Source of the DNA: Solobacterium sp. UBA3691
GTDB lineage: Bacteria > Bacillota_I > Bacilli_A > Erysipelotrichales > Erysipelotrichaceae
Assembly (NCBI GenBank): GCA_002372175.1
Contig: DFIS01000078.1
Coordinates: forward strand, 15,970-32,480
DNA length: 16,511 nucleotides
Reading direction: 5' to 3'
Of this stretch, positions 1 to 7,072 are shown piece after piece (position 1 is the stretch's first letter; the number at the start of each line of letters is the position of its first letter). The notes beneath the pieces were generated by a model that did not search any database, had not been told where the DNA came from, and saw only the letters and a program-made list of their open reading frames with translations. A program made the position numbers and the translations under genes.

Positions 1-512
1 ATCTGGCAGAAATCCCAGTCATACGCATTCAGTATCTGCAGAAACATCGGTGTATTGCCATGGAAGGAGAACCCGATATTGCGTATCCTGCCTGTTCTCT
101 TCTGCTCATCGATCCACTCCTCGATACCGTTTTTCTTCAGGTTATTCCAGACCTCGATATCCGTTAACATATGCATCAGATAGTAGTCCACATGATCTGT
201 CTTCAGTCTGCTCAGTTCTTCATTAAAGAAGCGGTCTAAAGCAGCTCTGTTACCGATCAGATACTGCGGCAGTTTGGTCGCGATATTTACTTTGCCGCGC
301 AGATTATTACGTGAAAGGATCTCGCCCAGAGCAGCTTCGGAGCCGCCGTAGATATATGCTGTATCAAAATAGTTTATACCAAGTTCCACAGCCCGCAGGA
401 TCTCCTTCTCTGTCTTATCGATATCGATCCCGGTTCCTTTTTTAGAAAAACGCATGCAGCCGTAGCCAAGCAGTGAGATCTTCTCACCATGACGATCCTG
501 TCTGTATTTCAT
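1..512 (-). CDS. Aldo/keto reductase, N-terminal 170 residues (runs off the left edge)
   Basis: NAD(P)H-dependent oxidoreductase of the aldo/keto reductase fold, probably cytosolic; the substrate cannot be told. Translating the complement from the ATG at 512-510 gives 170 residues before the window ends. The family tetrad is visible: Asp50 and Tyr55 in DTAYIYGGSE, Lys80 in IATKLP, and His114 in YYLMHM. The N-terminus (ISLLGYGCMRF) and the DHVDYYLMH stretch resemble the COG1453 group, which usually carries a C-terminal 4Fe-4S ferredoxin domain; that part lies outside the window, so this is inference. The start is set by a GGGAGGAAGG ribosome binding site just upstream. It lies downstream of, and is separated by a terminator from, the tRNA operon on the same strand, so it probably has its own promoter, which I could not identify with confidence. 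Confidence 0.85.
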   Translation of the reverse strand, partial: MKYRQDRHGEKISLLGYGCMRFSKKGTGIDIDKTEKEILRAVELGINYFDTAYIYGGSEAALGEILSRNNLRGKVNIATKLPQYLIGNRAALDRFFNEELSRLKTDHVDYYLMHMLTDIEVWNNLKKNGIEEWIDEQKRTGRIRNIGFSFHGNTPMFLQILNAYDWDFCQ

Positions 513-586
513 ACCTTCCTCCCGTATCCTCTGCCAAAGTATCAGAACTGCACACAGTACCATACTCTATCCTGTATCAGTATAAA

Positions 587-608
587 GAAAAAACCGCATT
601 ACTGCGGT
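587..608 (-). terminator. Intrinsic terminator of the tRNA operon
   Basis: On the minus strand, ACCGCA and TGCGGT form a six-pair stem around a GTAA loop, followed directly by a run of T. It lies 12 bases past the 3' end of tRNA-Gly, where the tRNA transcript should end. Confidence 0.75.
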
Positions 609-619
609 ATTTACACTAA

Positions 620-693
620 TGGAGCGAGTGAGGAGAATTGAACTCCCGTGTCCACCTTGGCAAGGTGGCGTTCTACCATTGAACTACACTCGC
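620..693 (-). tRNA. tRNA-Gly (anticodon GCC)
   Basis: Full cloverleaf on the minus strand. The acceptor stem is GCGAGTG paired with CACTCGC, then discriminator T and an encoded CCA. The anticodon loop reads TTGCCAA within a CCACC/GGTGG stem, and the T-loop is TTCAATT in a GGGAG/CTCCT-type stem with one wobble-like end. At 74 nt with CCA it has the expected length. It is the last gene of the three-tRNA operon, only 2 bases after tRNA-Asp. Confidence 0.96.
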
Positions 694-695
694 AA

Positions 696-771
696 TGGCG
701 GTTCCGACGAGAATCGAACTCGCGATCTCCTCCGTGACAGGGAGGCATGTTAACCGCTACACCACGGAACC
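696..771 (-). tRNA. tRNA-Asp (anticodon GTC)
   Basis: Minus-strand cloverleaf with acceptor GGTTCCG/CGGAACC, discriminator G and encoded CCA. The anticodon loop CTGTCAC sits between CCTCC and GGAGG. The T-arm contains TTCGATT. It is 76 nt long. Middle gene of the tRNA operon, 5 bases after tRNA-Ser. Confidence 0.97.
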
Positions 772-776
772 GTATC

Positions 777-867
777 TGGCGAAGAAGGAGGGATTTGAAC
801 CCTCGCGCCGGTTACCCGACCTATGCCCTTAGCAGGGGCACCTCTTCGACCTCTTGAGTACTTCTTC
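777..867 (-). tRNA. tRNA-Ser (anticodon GCT), long variable arm
   Basis: Minus-strand tRNA of 91 nt. Acceptor GAAGAAG pairs with CTTCTTC, followed by G and CCA. The anticodon loop CTGCTAA reads GCU codons AGC/AGU. A long variable arm (TAGGTCGGGTAACCGGCGC region) marks a class II serine tRNA. The T-arm is GAGGG-TTCAAAT-CCCTC. First gene of the operon, about 38 bases downstream of its -10 box. Confidence 0.96.
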
Positions 868-904
868 ACAGCTGCCAAATCTGTAAGATTTTTAGTGCTT
901 TCAT

Positions 905-933
905 AATATAGCATACCCTTTTGAATTGTGCAA
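905..933 (-). promoter_or_regulatory. Sigma-A-type promoter of the Ser-Asp-Gly tRNA operon
   Basis: On the minus strand a -35 box TTGCAC (928-933) is followed by a 17-bp spacer and a -10 box TATATT (905-910). Five of six positions match consensus in the -10 box and four of six in the -35 box. Transcription would start about 30 bases before tRNA-Ser. The 125 bp between this promoter and the membrane-protein gene to its right show nothing else convincing. Confidence 0.75.
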
Positions 934-1058
934 GTACTTCTCTTCACTTTTTATTCTTTGTTCGCACAGTCTTCAGAAACGTGTGCAGATCCGGAGCTGT
1001 CCGGAAGCCGGCAGCAACAACTGTTCACCTTTCTATCGATCATTCACCTGTACGTTTA

Positions 1059-1709
1059 TCAGAAATTCTCTCTGCTTACATACTTTCTCCAGCCATGCAG
1101 CAGAGCAGTAAACATAATGATTGCGCTGAGACTCATATTGGATGTTGCAATCCCGTTGATCAGTGCTGATCTGCCAAGAAAACGGACCCCGTTGAATACT
1201 GCCTTCCCGACCAGCATATTAAATACGCAGTACCATCTGGGAAACGGTGTATTCCCCCTGATAAACGCAATAAACTGCACCAGACAGGTCCCGATGAAGA
1301 ATACCGCAAATACTGCCGCAGCCGGTACAACAAAGTACATAATATACCGCCGTGTGATATCATAGGCGGCTTCTGTTCCCGCCGCCTCTGTAACAGACCT
1401 GTAAAGCCAGAGAAAAACACTGCAGGGAAGATGTACGGCACCTCCTCCAACAGCGAGATACACATACATTGCAAGCTGATAAAACCTGCCGCATGCGGGT
1501 ATATTTTTTCTGATCAGCGGACAGATCGTCATCAGGGCGCAAAATTCCAGGCAGATTCCCAGAAAACCGATCAGTCCTCCTGCTGCCGGACGCCATGCGG
1601 GTACAGCCAGAGCCACTGCAAAGTAGCCAGAGATCATATCTGCGCCTTCCGGGAACTCTCCGGCACCGATCAGAAGGTCACCGATCAGTGTCAGTACAGC
1701 ACCAAACAA
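1059..1709 (-). CDS. Integral membrane protein of unknown function, DUF6796-like
   Basis: A 216-residue hydrophobic protein with about six predicted membrane spans, roughly at residues 2-16, 43-65, 78-103, 122-150, 158-175 and 185-205. The GNTPFPRWYCVFN stretch after the fourth span resembles what I recall of the small Bacillota membrane family DUF6796; this assignment is from memory and uncertain. No ATG precedes the first span: the frame is open back to a stop at 1791-1793 with no ATG or GTG, and the only usual start is TTG at 1709-1707. That start is 8 bases past the stop of the upstream broken gene, so translation may be coupled to it. A GGAGAGA lies about 16 bases upstream, too far to be ideal. 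The N-terminus may be truncated or wrongly placed. It was probably the last gene of an efflux operon whose first genes are now deleted. Confidence 0.6.
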   Translation of the reverse strand: MFGAVLTLIGDLLIGAGEFPEGADMISGYFAVALAVPAWRPAAGGLIGFLGICLEFCALMTICPLIRKNIPACGRFYQLAMYVYLAVGGGAVHLPCSVFLWLYRSVTEAAGTEAAYDITRRYIMYFVVPAAAVFAVFFIGTCLVQFIAFIRGNTPFPRWYCVFNMLVGKAVFNGVRFLGRSALINGIATSNMSLSAIIMFTALLHGWRKYVSRENF

Positions 1710-1717
1710 TCCGATTT

Positions 1718-2242
1718 TTAAATATCTCTCCGCATTTTCTCTGCTCTTATTCGATTCTTTGCTTTCCTGACCTTCTGCCCTGCCGTCTGTTTATTTCCTG
1801 ATCTCATCTGTCTCGATAATGAAACGTACACTGCCTTTAGTACCGCAGTTTTACCGCTGTAGGTGTCATAGTCAAGATCAGCAGTACGCAATGCTCTGAC
1901 CCTTGTCAGAAGCTGCTGCAGGTCTTCTCCGCCCATTCTGGTGATCTCCCGTATACCTTCATCATTGAACTTCTTTACGCCGTCTTTGAGACTCAGAACA
2001 CCATCCAGTATCTCATCATATCCTTCACTCATTGCATTGCCTGCTTCCCAGAGCGCGCCGATACCATCATTGAGTGCCTTGGTGCCTTCATATGCTGCGG
2101 ATATACCTTCCGTGTATTCCTTCATGCCGTCACTGAGCGACTTGCTTCCTGTACTTAACTGGCTGATTCCCTTCAGGACCTCCACCTGGTTTTCCCCTTC
2201 ACCGTAGCTTTTACGTATGTTTTGAAGTGTTAAAAAACTCAT
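1718..2242 (-). pseudogene. Deletion fusion: ABC ATPase N-terminus joined to the tail of a DG-repeat membrane protein
   Basis: The 174-codon frame has two unrelated parts. Residues 1-26 (begins MSFLTLQNIRKSYGEGENQ) are the first strand of a MacB/LolD-type ABC ATPase up to VLKGI, stopping before the Walker A, signature and Walker B motifs. From about residue 27 on (2164 leftward) it is a degenerate repeat rich in L-x-D-G (LSDGMKEYTEGI, LNDGIGALWEAG, LKDGVKKF), then a tail with DYDTYSGK and a basic C-terminus (RAEKMRRDI), like the tails of YhgE/Pip, MMPL or FtsX-type permeases with inserted coiled coils. No transmembrane span is left. The simplest reading is a single in-frame deletion that removed most of the ATPase and most of the permease. 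The product cannot be an ATPase or a transporter. A short peptide could still be made, since a promoter and an ATG remain. Confidence 0.75.
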
Positions 2243-2262
2243 ACGTTAGACCCCACTAACCA

Positions 2263-2291
2263 AGTTTATCACAGCACTATTTCCTCCACAA
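2263..2291 (-). promoter_or_regulatory. Candidate promoter of the deleted ABC operon
   Basis: On the minus strand TTGTGG (2286-2291), a 17-bp spacer and TAAACT (2263-2268), with a TG one base before the -10 box. Between it and the ATG at 2242 lies a small inverted repeat, GTTAG (2245-2249) and CTAAC (2256-2260), whose loop holds the only SD-like G-run. This is where a TetR/MarR-type repressor or a leader hairpin might act. The call rests on pattern match only. Confidence 0.4.
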
Positions 2292-2310
2292 GCGATATAT
2301 TGTAATAGAG

Positions 2311-2335
2311 AGATTATCATTTTGATTAATAATCT
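2311..2335. repeat. Inverted repeat AGATTAT / ATAATCT upstream of the symporter promoter
   Basis: Two perfect 7-bp arms separated by 11 bp end one base before the -35 box of the symporter promoter. The position would suit a transcription factor site. The sequence is AT-rich, so chance is a real alternative. Confidence 0.3.
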
Positions 2336-2336
2336 A

Positions 2337-2365
2337 TTGTCCAATATATTTTACTGTGCTATAAA
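2337..2365 (+). promoter_or_regulatory. Candidate promoter of the sodium:alanine symporter gene
   Basis: TTGTCC (2337-2342), a 17-bp spacer, and TATAAA (2360-2365). The predicted leader is about 35 bases and ends in a strong AGGAGGGG ribosome binding site (2396-2403) three bases before the ATG. Confidence 0.55.
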
Positions 2366-2406
2366 AAAATTAAACTACAGTATACATACAATTACAGGAG
2401 GGGTAT

Positions 2407-3792
2407 ATGGAAACTTTAAATAATTTTGTTCTTACCCTGCAGGGATATCTGGCAGATTATATTCTGATCATCCTGCTGCTGGGAGGCGGTCTCTGGTTTA
2501 CTTTTAAACTGAACTGGATCCAGATCAAAGGTTTCAAAGAGGGTTTGAGAGAAACCTTCGGCGGTCTCTTCAAGCGTAATCTGAGTGAGACCGGCGGTCA
2601 GGCCGGCGCAATGTCTTCTTTTCAGGCTCTGGCAACAGCGATCGCTGCTCAGGTCGGAACCGGTAATATTGCAGGTGCTGCTACAGCCCTGGCGGTCGGC
2701 GGACCCGGTGCGATCTTCTGGATGTGGATCGCTGCCTTCCTCGGCATGGCAACGATCTTCGGTGAAGCCGTCATGGCCCAGAGGACAAAGCAGGTTGGTG
2801 AAGACGGTGAAGTTACCGGCGGTCCGATCTACTACATCATGGATGCCTTCCATGGACCTGTAGGCAAGTATATGGCAGGTGCCTTTGCGATACTGATCAC
2901 ACTGGCTCTTGGCTTCATGGGCAATGCGGTACAGTCCAACTCGATTGCTTCGGCATTCAATACCGCCTTCGGTATTCCGCAGTGGATCATGGGTGTGATC
3001 GTCGCTGCTGTTTCCCTGTATGTCTTCCTTGGCGGCACCGACCGTATTGCCAAGGTCACAGAGACGATCGTACCGTTCATGGCTGCTGTCTATATCATCG
3101 GCAGTCTGGTCGTTATCCTTGTGAATATCAAGATGGTTCCCTATGCGTTCTATTCCATCGTTTACGGTGCGTTTGCTCCGCAGGCGATCGTCGGCGGTGC
3201 TGCCGGTGCCACAATGAAACTGGCGCTGACCAAGGGTGTTGCCAGAGGCCTCTTCTCCAATGAAGCAGGTATGGGTTCCACGCCGCATGCACACGCTGTT
3301 GCGAAGATAGATCATCCTGTCAAGCAGGGTTTCGTTGCCATGATCGGTGTCTTCATCGATACCTTCGTTATCCTGAACCTGACTGCGCTGGTCATTATCG
3401 TTACACAGTCGATCCCTACAGGACTGCGCGGTACGGCTCTCAGCCAGTACGCATTCTCTACCCTGTACGGCAACGGCGGCAACATCTTCATTGCTGTGTG
3501 CATGCTGTTCTTCGCCTTCTCCACGATCATCGGCTGGTACTTCTTCGGACGTGCCAACATCAAGTATCTGTTTGGTCACAAGGCGCTGAAGCCCTACGCT
3601 TTCCTGGCAGCGATCTGTGTCTTCCTTGGTTCTCTTGCAGAAGTTGATCTTGTCTGGAATATGGCTGACTGCTTTAACTCACTGATGGTCATTCCCAACA
3701 TCATTGCTCTGTTCTTCCTGACCGATAAGATCAATAAGTCCAAAGCAGATTACTACGACAATTATCTTCCCAAGCATCCTGAAGAGAAGTAA
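2407..3792 (+). CDS. Sodium:alanine (AGCS family) symporter
   Basis: Secondary transporter that brings small neutral amino acids, typically alanine or glycine, into the cell with Na+; inner membrane. The 461-residue length fits the family (about 440-500). Family hallmarks are visible: the conserved AIAAQVGTGNIAG (residues 78-90) followed by AVGGPGAIFWMWIAAFLG, then FGEAVMAQ, the GGPIYYI loop near 138-144, GLFSNEAGMGSTPHAHA in the second half, and a C-terminal WNMADCFNSLM-x-IPN segment. There are about ten to eleven hydrophobic spans. The start is fixed by a very good ribosome binding site. It is transcribed alone, with its own promoter and a terminator shared with the convergent operon. Substrate specificity (alanine, glycine or glutamine) cannot be read from the sequence. 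Confidence 0.95.
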   Translation: METLNNFVLTLQGYLADYILIILLLGGGLWFTFKLNWIQIKGFKEGLRETFGGLFKRNLSETGGQAGAMSSFQALATAIAAQVGTGNIAGAATALAVGGPGAIFWMWIAAFLGMATIFGEAVMAQRTKQVGEDGEVTGGPIYYIMDAFHGPVGKYMAGAFAILITLALGFMGNAVQSNSIASAFNTAFGIPQWIMGVIVAAVSLYVFLGGTDRIAKVTETIVPFMAAVYIIGSLVVILVNIKMVPYAFYSIVYGAFAPQAIVGGAAGATMKLALTKGVARGLFSNEAGMGSTPHAHAVAKIDHPVKQGFVAMIGVFIDTFVILNLTALVIIVTQSIPTGLRGTALSQYAFSTLYGNGGNIFIAVCMLFFAFSTIIGWYFFGRANIKYLFGHKALKPYAFLAAICVFLGSLAEVDLVWNMADCFNSLMVIPNIIALFFLTDKINKSKADYYDNYLPKHPEEK

Positions 3793-3797
3793 TGCGT

Positions 3798-3827
3798 AAA
3801 AATCAGAGGTCATCCTCTGATTTTTTT
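3798..3827. terminator. Bidirectional terminator between the symporter and the glycosylasparaginase-like gene
   Basis: A perfect 12-bp stem (AAAAATCAGAGG with CCTCTGATTTTT) closes a TCAT loop. T-runs follow on both strands, so it can end the symporter transcript on the plus strand and the long cdaA-to-asparaginase operon on the minus strand. It overlaps the TAA stop of the minus-strand gene by two bases. Confidence 0.88.
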
Positions 3828-4740
3828 AGTCTATCGTAATATCCTCCGGTCTTACCTGACGCAGGGATTTTCCCGGTTCGAGCAGATATAATACGGGTTC
3901 TTCCCCTTCACAGGCATAAACAAACGGGAATGGTGAATTGGCACCGGCACCGAAGTTTCCGTCCTTATCCATACAGATCAGGCACAGCTGTTCGCAGCTG
4001 CCTTTTCTTTCGGTCAGTTCGGCTGTCAGTTCATCTACAGCTTTCTGCGCCGCATCCATGGCGGAATGACCGTCTGCCATCAGCTGTGTGACCCGGTAGG
4101 CAAGTACACCTTTGGCGATCTCTTCTCCAAAGCCTGTACAGGCAGCTCCGCCCTTCTTACTGTCCGCATAGAACCCGCAGCCGACCATCGGTGTATCTCC
4201 CAGTCTTCCGTTCTCTTTCAGGAACAAGCCAGAAGTGGATGTCGACACGGCGATCGTTCCGCGGCTGTCAAGAGCGATGAAACAGACCGTATCATGTTCC
4301 TGATACGCTTTCAGATGCTCATGCTTGTCCTTTTCCTCCAGATATCTGGCATAACTCTCCGGTGTCAGATTATTGCGCTTCTCAAAGCCGTGAGACTCAG
4401 CATATTCTGCTGCTCCGGGTCCGGCAAGGAAGTTATTGGCGCTTCTTTGGGCAAGACTGCAGGCAATATCCGCCGGTGAACGAAAGCCCTCCAGAGCCCC
4501 TACAGCCCCGTAGTTCAGCGTATCTCCGTCCATGAAACCGGCATCTGTCAGCACTCTTCCGTTCCTGTCGGGAAGACCTCCGTATCCTACCGAATGATAT
4601 GATGGCTCATCCTCGATACAGTGTATGCCGCTCAGGATCGCTTCAGCCGCTGTGCTGCCCTTCTGCAGCAGATCTGCCGCTTTGGCATTCCCCTGCAGTG
4701 ACATCTTCCATGTCGAGATCACAGCCCATTTCTTCTTCAT
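3826..4740 (-). CDS. N4-(beta-N-acetylglucosaminyl)-L-asparaginase-like Ntn hydrolase (asparaginase_2 family)
   Basis: Member of the type 2 asparaginase family of N-terminal-nucleophile hydrolases, which self-cleave to expose a catalytic Thr and hydrolyse glycosylated asparagine, asparagine or isoaspartyl bonds. The cleavage site is clear in EHDTVCFIALDSRG, with Thr151 as expected nucleophile; the HDT form points to the glycosylasparaginase branch. Substrate-pocket motifs follow: STSTSG (166-171), GRLGDTPMVGCGFYAD (178-193) and CTGFGEE (201-207). The length of 304 aa is typical. No signal peptide is seen, so it should act in the cytosol. Its ATG shares one base with the stop of the MurF-like gene, so it is the last gene of the operon and probably translationally coupled. 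A role in recycling peptidoglycan or glycopeptide fragments would fit the neighbours but is inference; isoaspartyl peptidase is the alternative. Confidence 0.88.
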   Translation of the reverse strand: MKKKWAVISTWKMSLQGNAKAADLLQKGSTAAEAILSGIHCIEDEPSYHSVGYGGLPDRNGRVLTDAGFMDGDTLNYGAVGALEGFRSPADIACSLAQRSANNFLAGPGAAEYAESHGFEKRNNLTPESYARYLEEKDKHEHLKAYQEHDTVCFIALDSRGTIAVSTSTSGLFLKENGRLGDTPMVGCGFYADSKKGGAACTGFGEEIAKGVLAYRVTQLMADGHSAMDAAQKAVDELTAELTERKGSCEQLCLICMDKDGNFGAGANSPFPFVYACEGEEPVLYLLEPGKSLRQVRPEDITID

Positions 4741-6314
4741 CAGTGGTTGAACGCATCAGGCAGATCATTCTCAAGCAGTATCGTTTCGCTTCCGTCAGTG
4801 GTCTGCCATAGATGCGCAAAAGCCTCCTGTACCGTATCTTTTACCATGACGTGATTCATATCATAGCCGCTGTCCTGCAGACCTTGATAGATCGGCTGTA
4901 CCTGATGTTCACCGACAAGGATGACCTCATCACAGCGGTCCTTCATATATGCACCGAACTCGCGGTTCATCTGTTCCTGGATCTCTCCGAGATCGATCAT
5001 GCCGGGAGTGACAATGATCCGTCTTCCGGGCATCCTGCTCAGCACATCCAGAGCCATCCTGGAACCGCTGGGATTGGCATTAAACGCATCATCAATGAAC
5101 ACTCTGCCGTTGATCCTCTTCACTTCCAGACGATGTTCTACCTGCGGTGTTGTCTTTACTGCCCTGGTAATGACCGGCCAGGGAACCTGCAGATATCTTG
5201 CACAGGCGATCGCCGAAAGAATATTGAGGATATTCAGTTCACCGAGAAGCTTCGTCTCCATCGGATACCTCTCTGCACCATGGACAAGCGTAAATGATGA
5301 ACCATGGGCACTGTAGACGATATCCTCCGCACGGTAATCCGCTTCTTTACAGCGAATACCGTAGCTGATGATCTTCACCGGATTCTTTACCTGATAACTG
5401 CGTATCAGGTCATTATCGTAGTTCAGTATCCCGCAGCCGTCTGCCGGAAGCAGTTCGATCTCCTGCATCTTTTCACGGGTGATATTCTCCTGTGAGCCGA
5501 ATGTCAGCAGATGCTGGGGACCGATCGAAGTCACAATACCGATCTGCGGTCTGACAAATTCCATCAGTTCCGTTATATCACCGACATGGTCAGCACCCAT
5601 CTCGCAGACAAATACCTGATGGATAGGCTTGAGATGCTCTCTGACCGTACGGGTAATACCCATCGGTGTATTATAAGAGGCCGGTGTCATCAGTGAATCA
5701 AAGCGTTCAGAGAGCACCGACTGAATAATATTCTTTGTCGAAGTCTTCCCGTAACTTCCGGTGATGCCGACGATGATCAGATCACTGTGCGAGCGCAGGA
5801 TCTTCTTCGCATCATTCAGGTACCACTGCTTTACCGCATTCTCGATCGGCAGTGTCAGTGCCGCCATCGGATAGATCAGCAGCCAGATACCGACACCGGA
5901 GATAAACATGCATACCCAGAGGATCCAGTTCTCTTTTACGGTATTCAGCAGGATCACATAGATCAGCACCGAAAGCAGGATCAGTACAGCGATCTGTCTT
6001 TTTACTCTGTCTGTCAGCACCAGAGGCTTGATATACTTTGTCCTTGTCTCCTGCAGGATCTCCCATACCGTCAGAATACAGAGAGCGCCGATTGCCAGAT
6101 ACCGGGCATCTGCGATATTCATCGCTGACAGGATAATACAGATGATCAGTACAAGGATCTGCAGCAGCGAGCTTTTCAGTACGACCCCGGGGTGCTCACG
6201 CAGCCAGCCGGTATATCTGCCGAATTCGTAACGATTCTGCTGAAACATATGCAGCGCATGCCTGGCGGGCACAATACTGTTGGCCAGCAGTGCCGTGATC
6301 AATACCGCTATCAT
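4740..6314 (-). CDS. Membrane-anchored MurF-like Mur ligase
   Basis: ATP-dependent Mur ligase. Classical MurF adds D-Ala-D-Ala to UDP-MurNAc-tripeptide. The catalytic part (about residues 175-524) shows the ATP loop GITGSYGKTSTK (183-194), CEMGADHVGDI (237-247), the EHRLEV stretch (393-398), and MurF-type DDAFNANPSG (408-417) and TPGMIDLG (436-443). The N-terminal UDP-binding domain of normal MurF is absent. In its place are about 170 residues with four or five membrane spans, roughly at 1-15, 48-65, 70-86, 106-124 and 129-154. The substrate may therefore be membrane-bound, such as a lipid-linked precursor, or not the standard tripeptide. The ATG overlaps the hydrolase stop as ATGA, so the two are likely made together. 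Whether the organism has a separate canonical MurF cannot be seen here; the name murF is deliberately not assigned. Confidence 0.85.
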   Translation of the reverse strand: MIAVLITALLANSIVPARHALHMFQQNRYEFGRYTGWLREHPGVVLKSSLLQILVLIICIILSAMNIADARYLAIGALCILTVWEILQETRTKYIKPLVLTDRVKRQIAVLILLSVLIYVILLNTVKENWILWVCMFISGVGIWLLIYPMAALTLPIENAVKQWYLNDAKKILRSHSDLIIVGITGSYGKTSTKNIIQSVLSERFDSLMTPASYNTPMGITRTVREHLKPIHQVFVCEMGADHVGDITELMEFVRPQIGIVTSIGPQHLLTFGSQENITREKMQEIELLPADGCGILNYDNDLIRSYQVKNPVKIISYGIRCKEADYRAEDIVYSAHGSSFTLVHGAERYPMETKLLGELNILNILSAIACARYLQVPWPVITRAVKTTPQVEHRLEVKRINGRVFIDDAFNANPSGSRMALDVLSRMPGRRIIVTPGMIDLGEIQEQMNREFGAYMKDRCDEVILVGEHQVQPIYQGLQDSGYDMNHVMVKDTVQEAFAHLWQTTDGSETILLENDLPDAFNH

Positions 6315-7072
6315 TGCTCATCCTCCTTCAGAAATGCATCAAGCACACGGTTAAACCTCTCTGCCTGATGCCAGTATGCCCAATGATCATCATTCTCAAA
6401 AATGACCAGAGCTGCGTCCGGCATATCTCTCTCCATCTGTTTTCCCATCCAGAGAGGTGCTGCCTCATCATTCTCCCCAAATACCAGAAGCACCGGACAG
6501 ATGACATCCTTCAGTATGGGACTGACATCATCATTGACCACTTTGACAAACGTCTCTCTCATCACACCCGTAACATTCCGGTAGTCTTCCGAACCGCGTT
6601 TTCTCTTCAGTTCTTCCAGAAGCTTTTCCTGTCCTGTCTTCTCAAGGAGCCAGCGGGCTGCTTTATAACTGCCGGTGCGCAGATGCCAGGCTGCCCCATG
6701 CGGAGGACGGATCCCGGCTGCTCCGGTCAGACACATCTTGCGGACATCGTGATGTACAGCCGCATACCGTATCGCTGCCCGGCAGCCGAAGGAATGCCCG
6801 ATAAAGATCGGTTCCCTGATCTGATTCACCGTGATAAAGTCTTCCAGAAAGTGCATATACTCTTCTACAGACCAGGCGGAAGAAGGCTCATCACTCTCTC
6901 CAAAACCGGGAAAATCCAGATTCCATACCGAAAAGCGATCCGCGAGATGCTTCTCCACGGCAGACATCATGATCATCTTCTGTCCCCATCCGTGAAGCAG
7001 GACAACATCCCTGCCGGCACCGCTGTGTCTGTATGCTGTTCTGACTCCGTGAAATTCCCTGTATTCTGTCAT
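6311..7072 (-). CDS. Alpha/beta-fold hydrolase
   Basis: Serine hydrolase of the alpha/beta fold, 253 residues, no signal peptide. Visible elements are the oxyanion-loop LLHGWGQ (25-31), DFPGFGES (53-60), nucleophile elbow GHSFG with Ser94, the acid Asp202 in VFGENDEAAP, and His230 in ENDDHWAYW. The frame is open further upstream (to 7144) but that part lies inside the kinase gene; the ATG at 7072-7070 forms an ATGA overlap with the kinase stop and gives the usual family N-terminus (MTEYREFHGVRTAYRHSG). The ATGA overlap at the other end ties it to the Mur ligase. Substrate unknown: an esterase or amidase acting with the membrane Mur ligase is a reasonable guess from the pairing only. Confidence 0.87.
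   Translation of the reverse strand: MTEYREFHGVRTAYRHSGAGRDVVLLHGWGQKMIMMSAVEKHLADRFSVWNLDFPGFGESDEPSSAWSVEEYMHFLEDFITVNQIREPIFIGHSFGCRAAIRYAAVHHDVRKMCLTGAAGIRPPHGAAWHLRTGSYKAARWLLEKTGQEKLLEELKRKRGSEDYRNVTGVMRETFVKVVNDDVSPILKDVICPVLLVFGENDEAAPLWMGKQMERDMPDAALVIFENDDHWAYWHQAERFNRVLDAFLKEDEQ

Noticed and set aside
2243..2406. Riboswitch in the symporter leader
   Set aside because: The predicted leader after the promoter is about 35 bases, too short for any known aptamer, and no aptamer-like stem set is seen.
2416..3579. 387-codon open frame on the minus strand opposite the symporter
   Set aside because: Shadow of a GC-biased coding gene; the translation is rich in D, H, R and C without any fold or hydrophobic core, and the plus frame is an unmistakable AGCS transporter.
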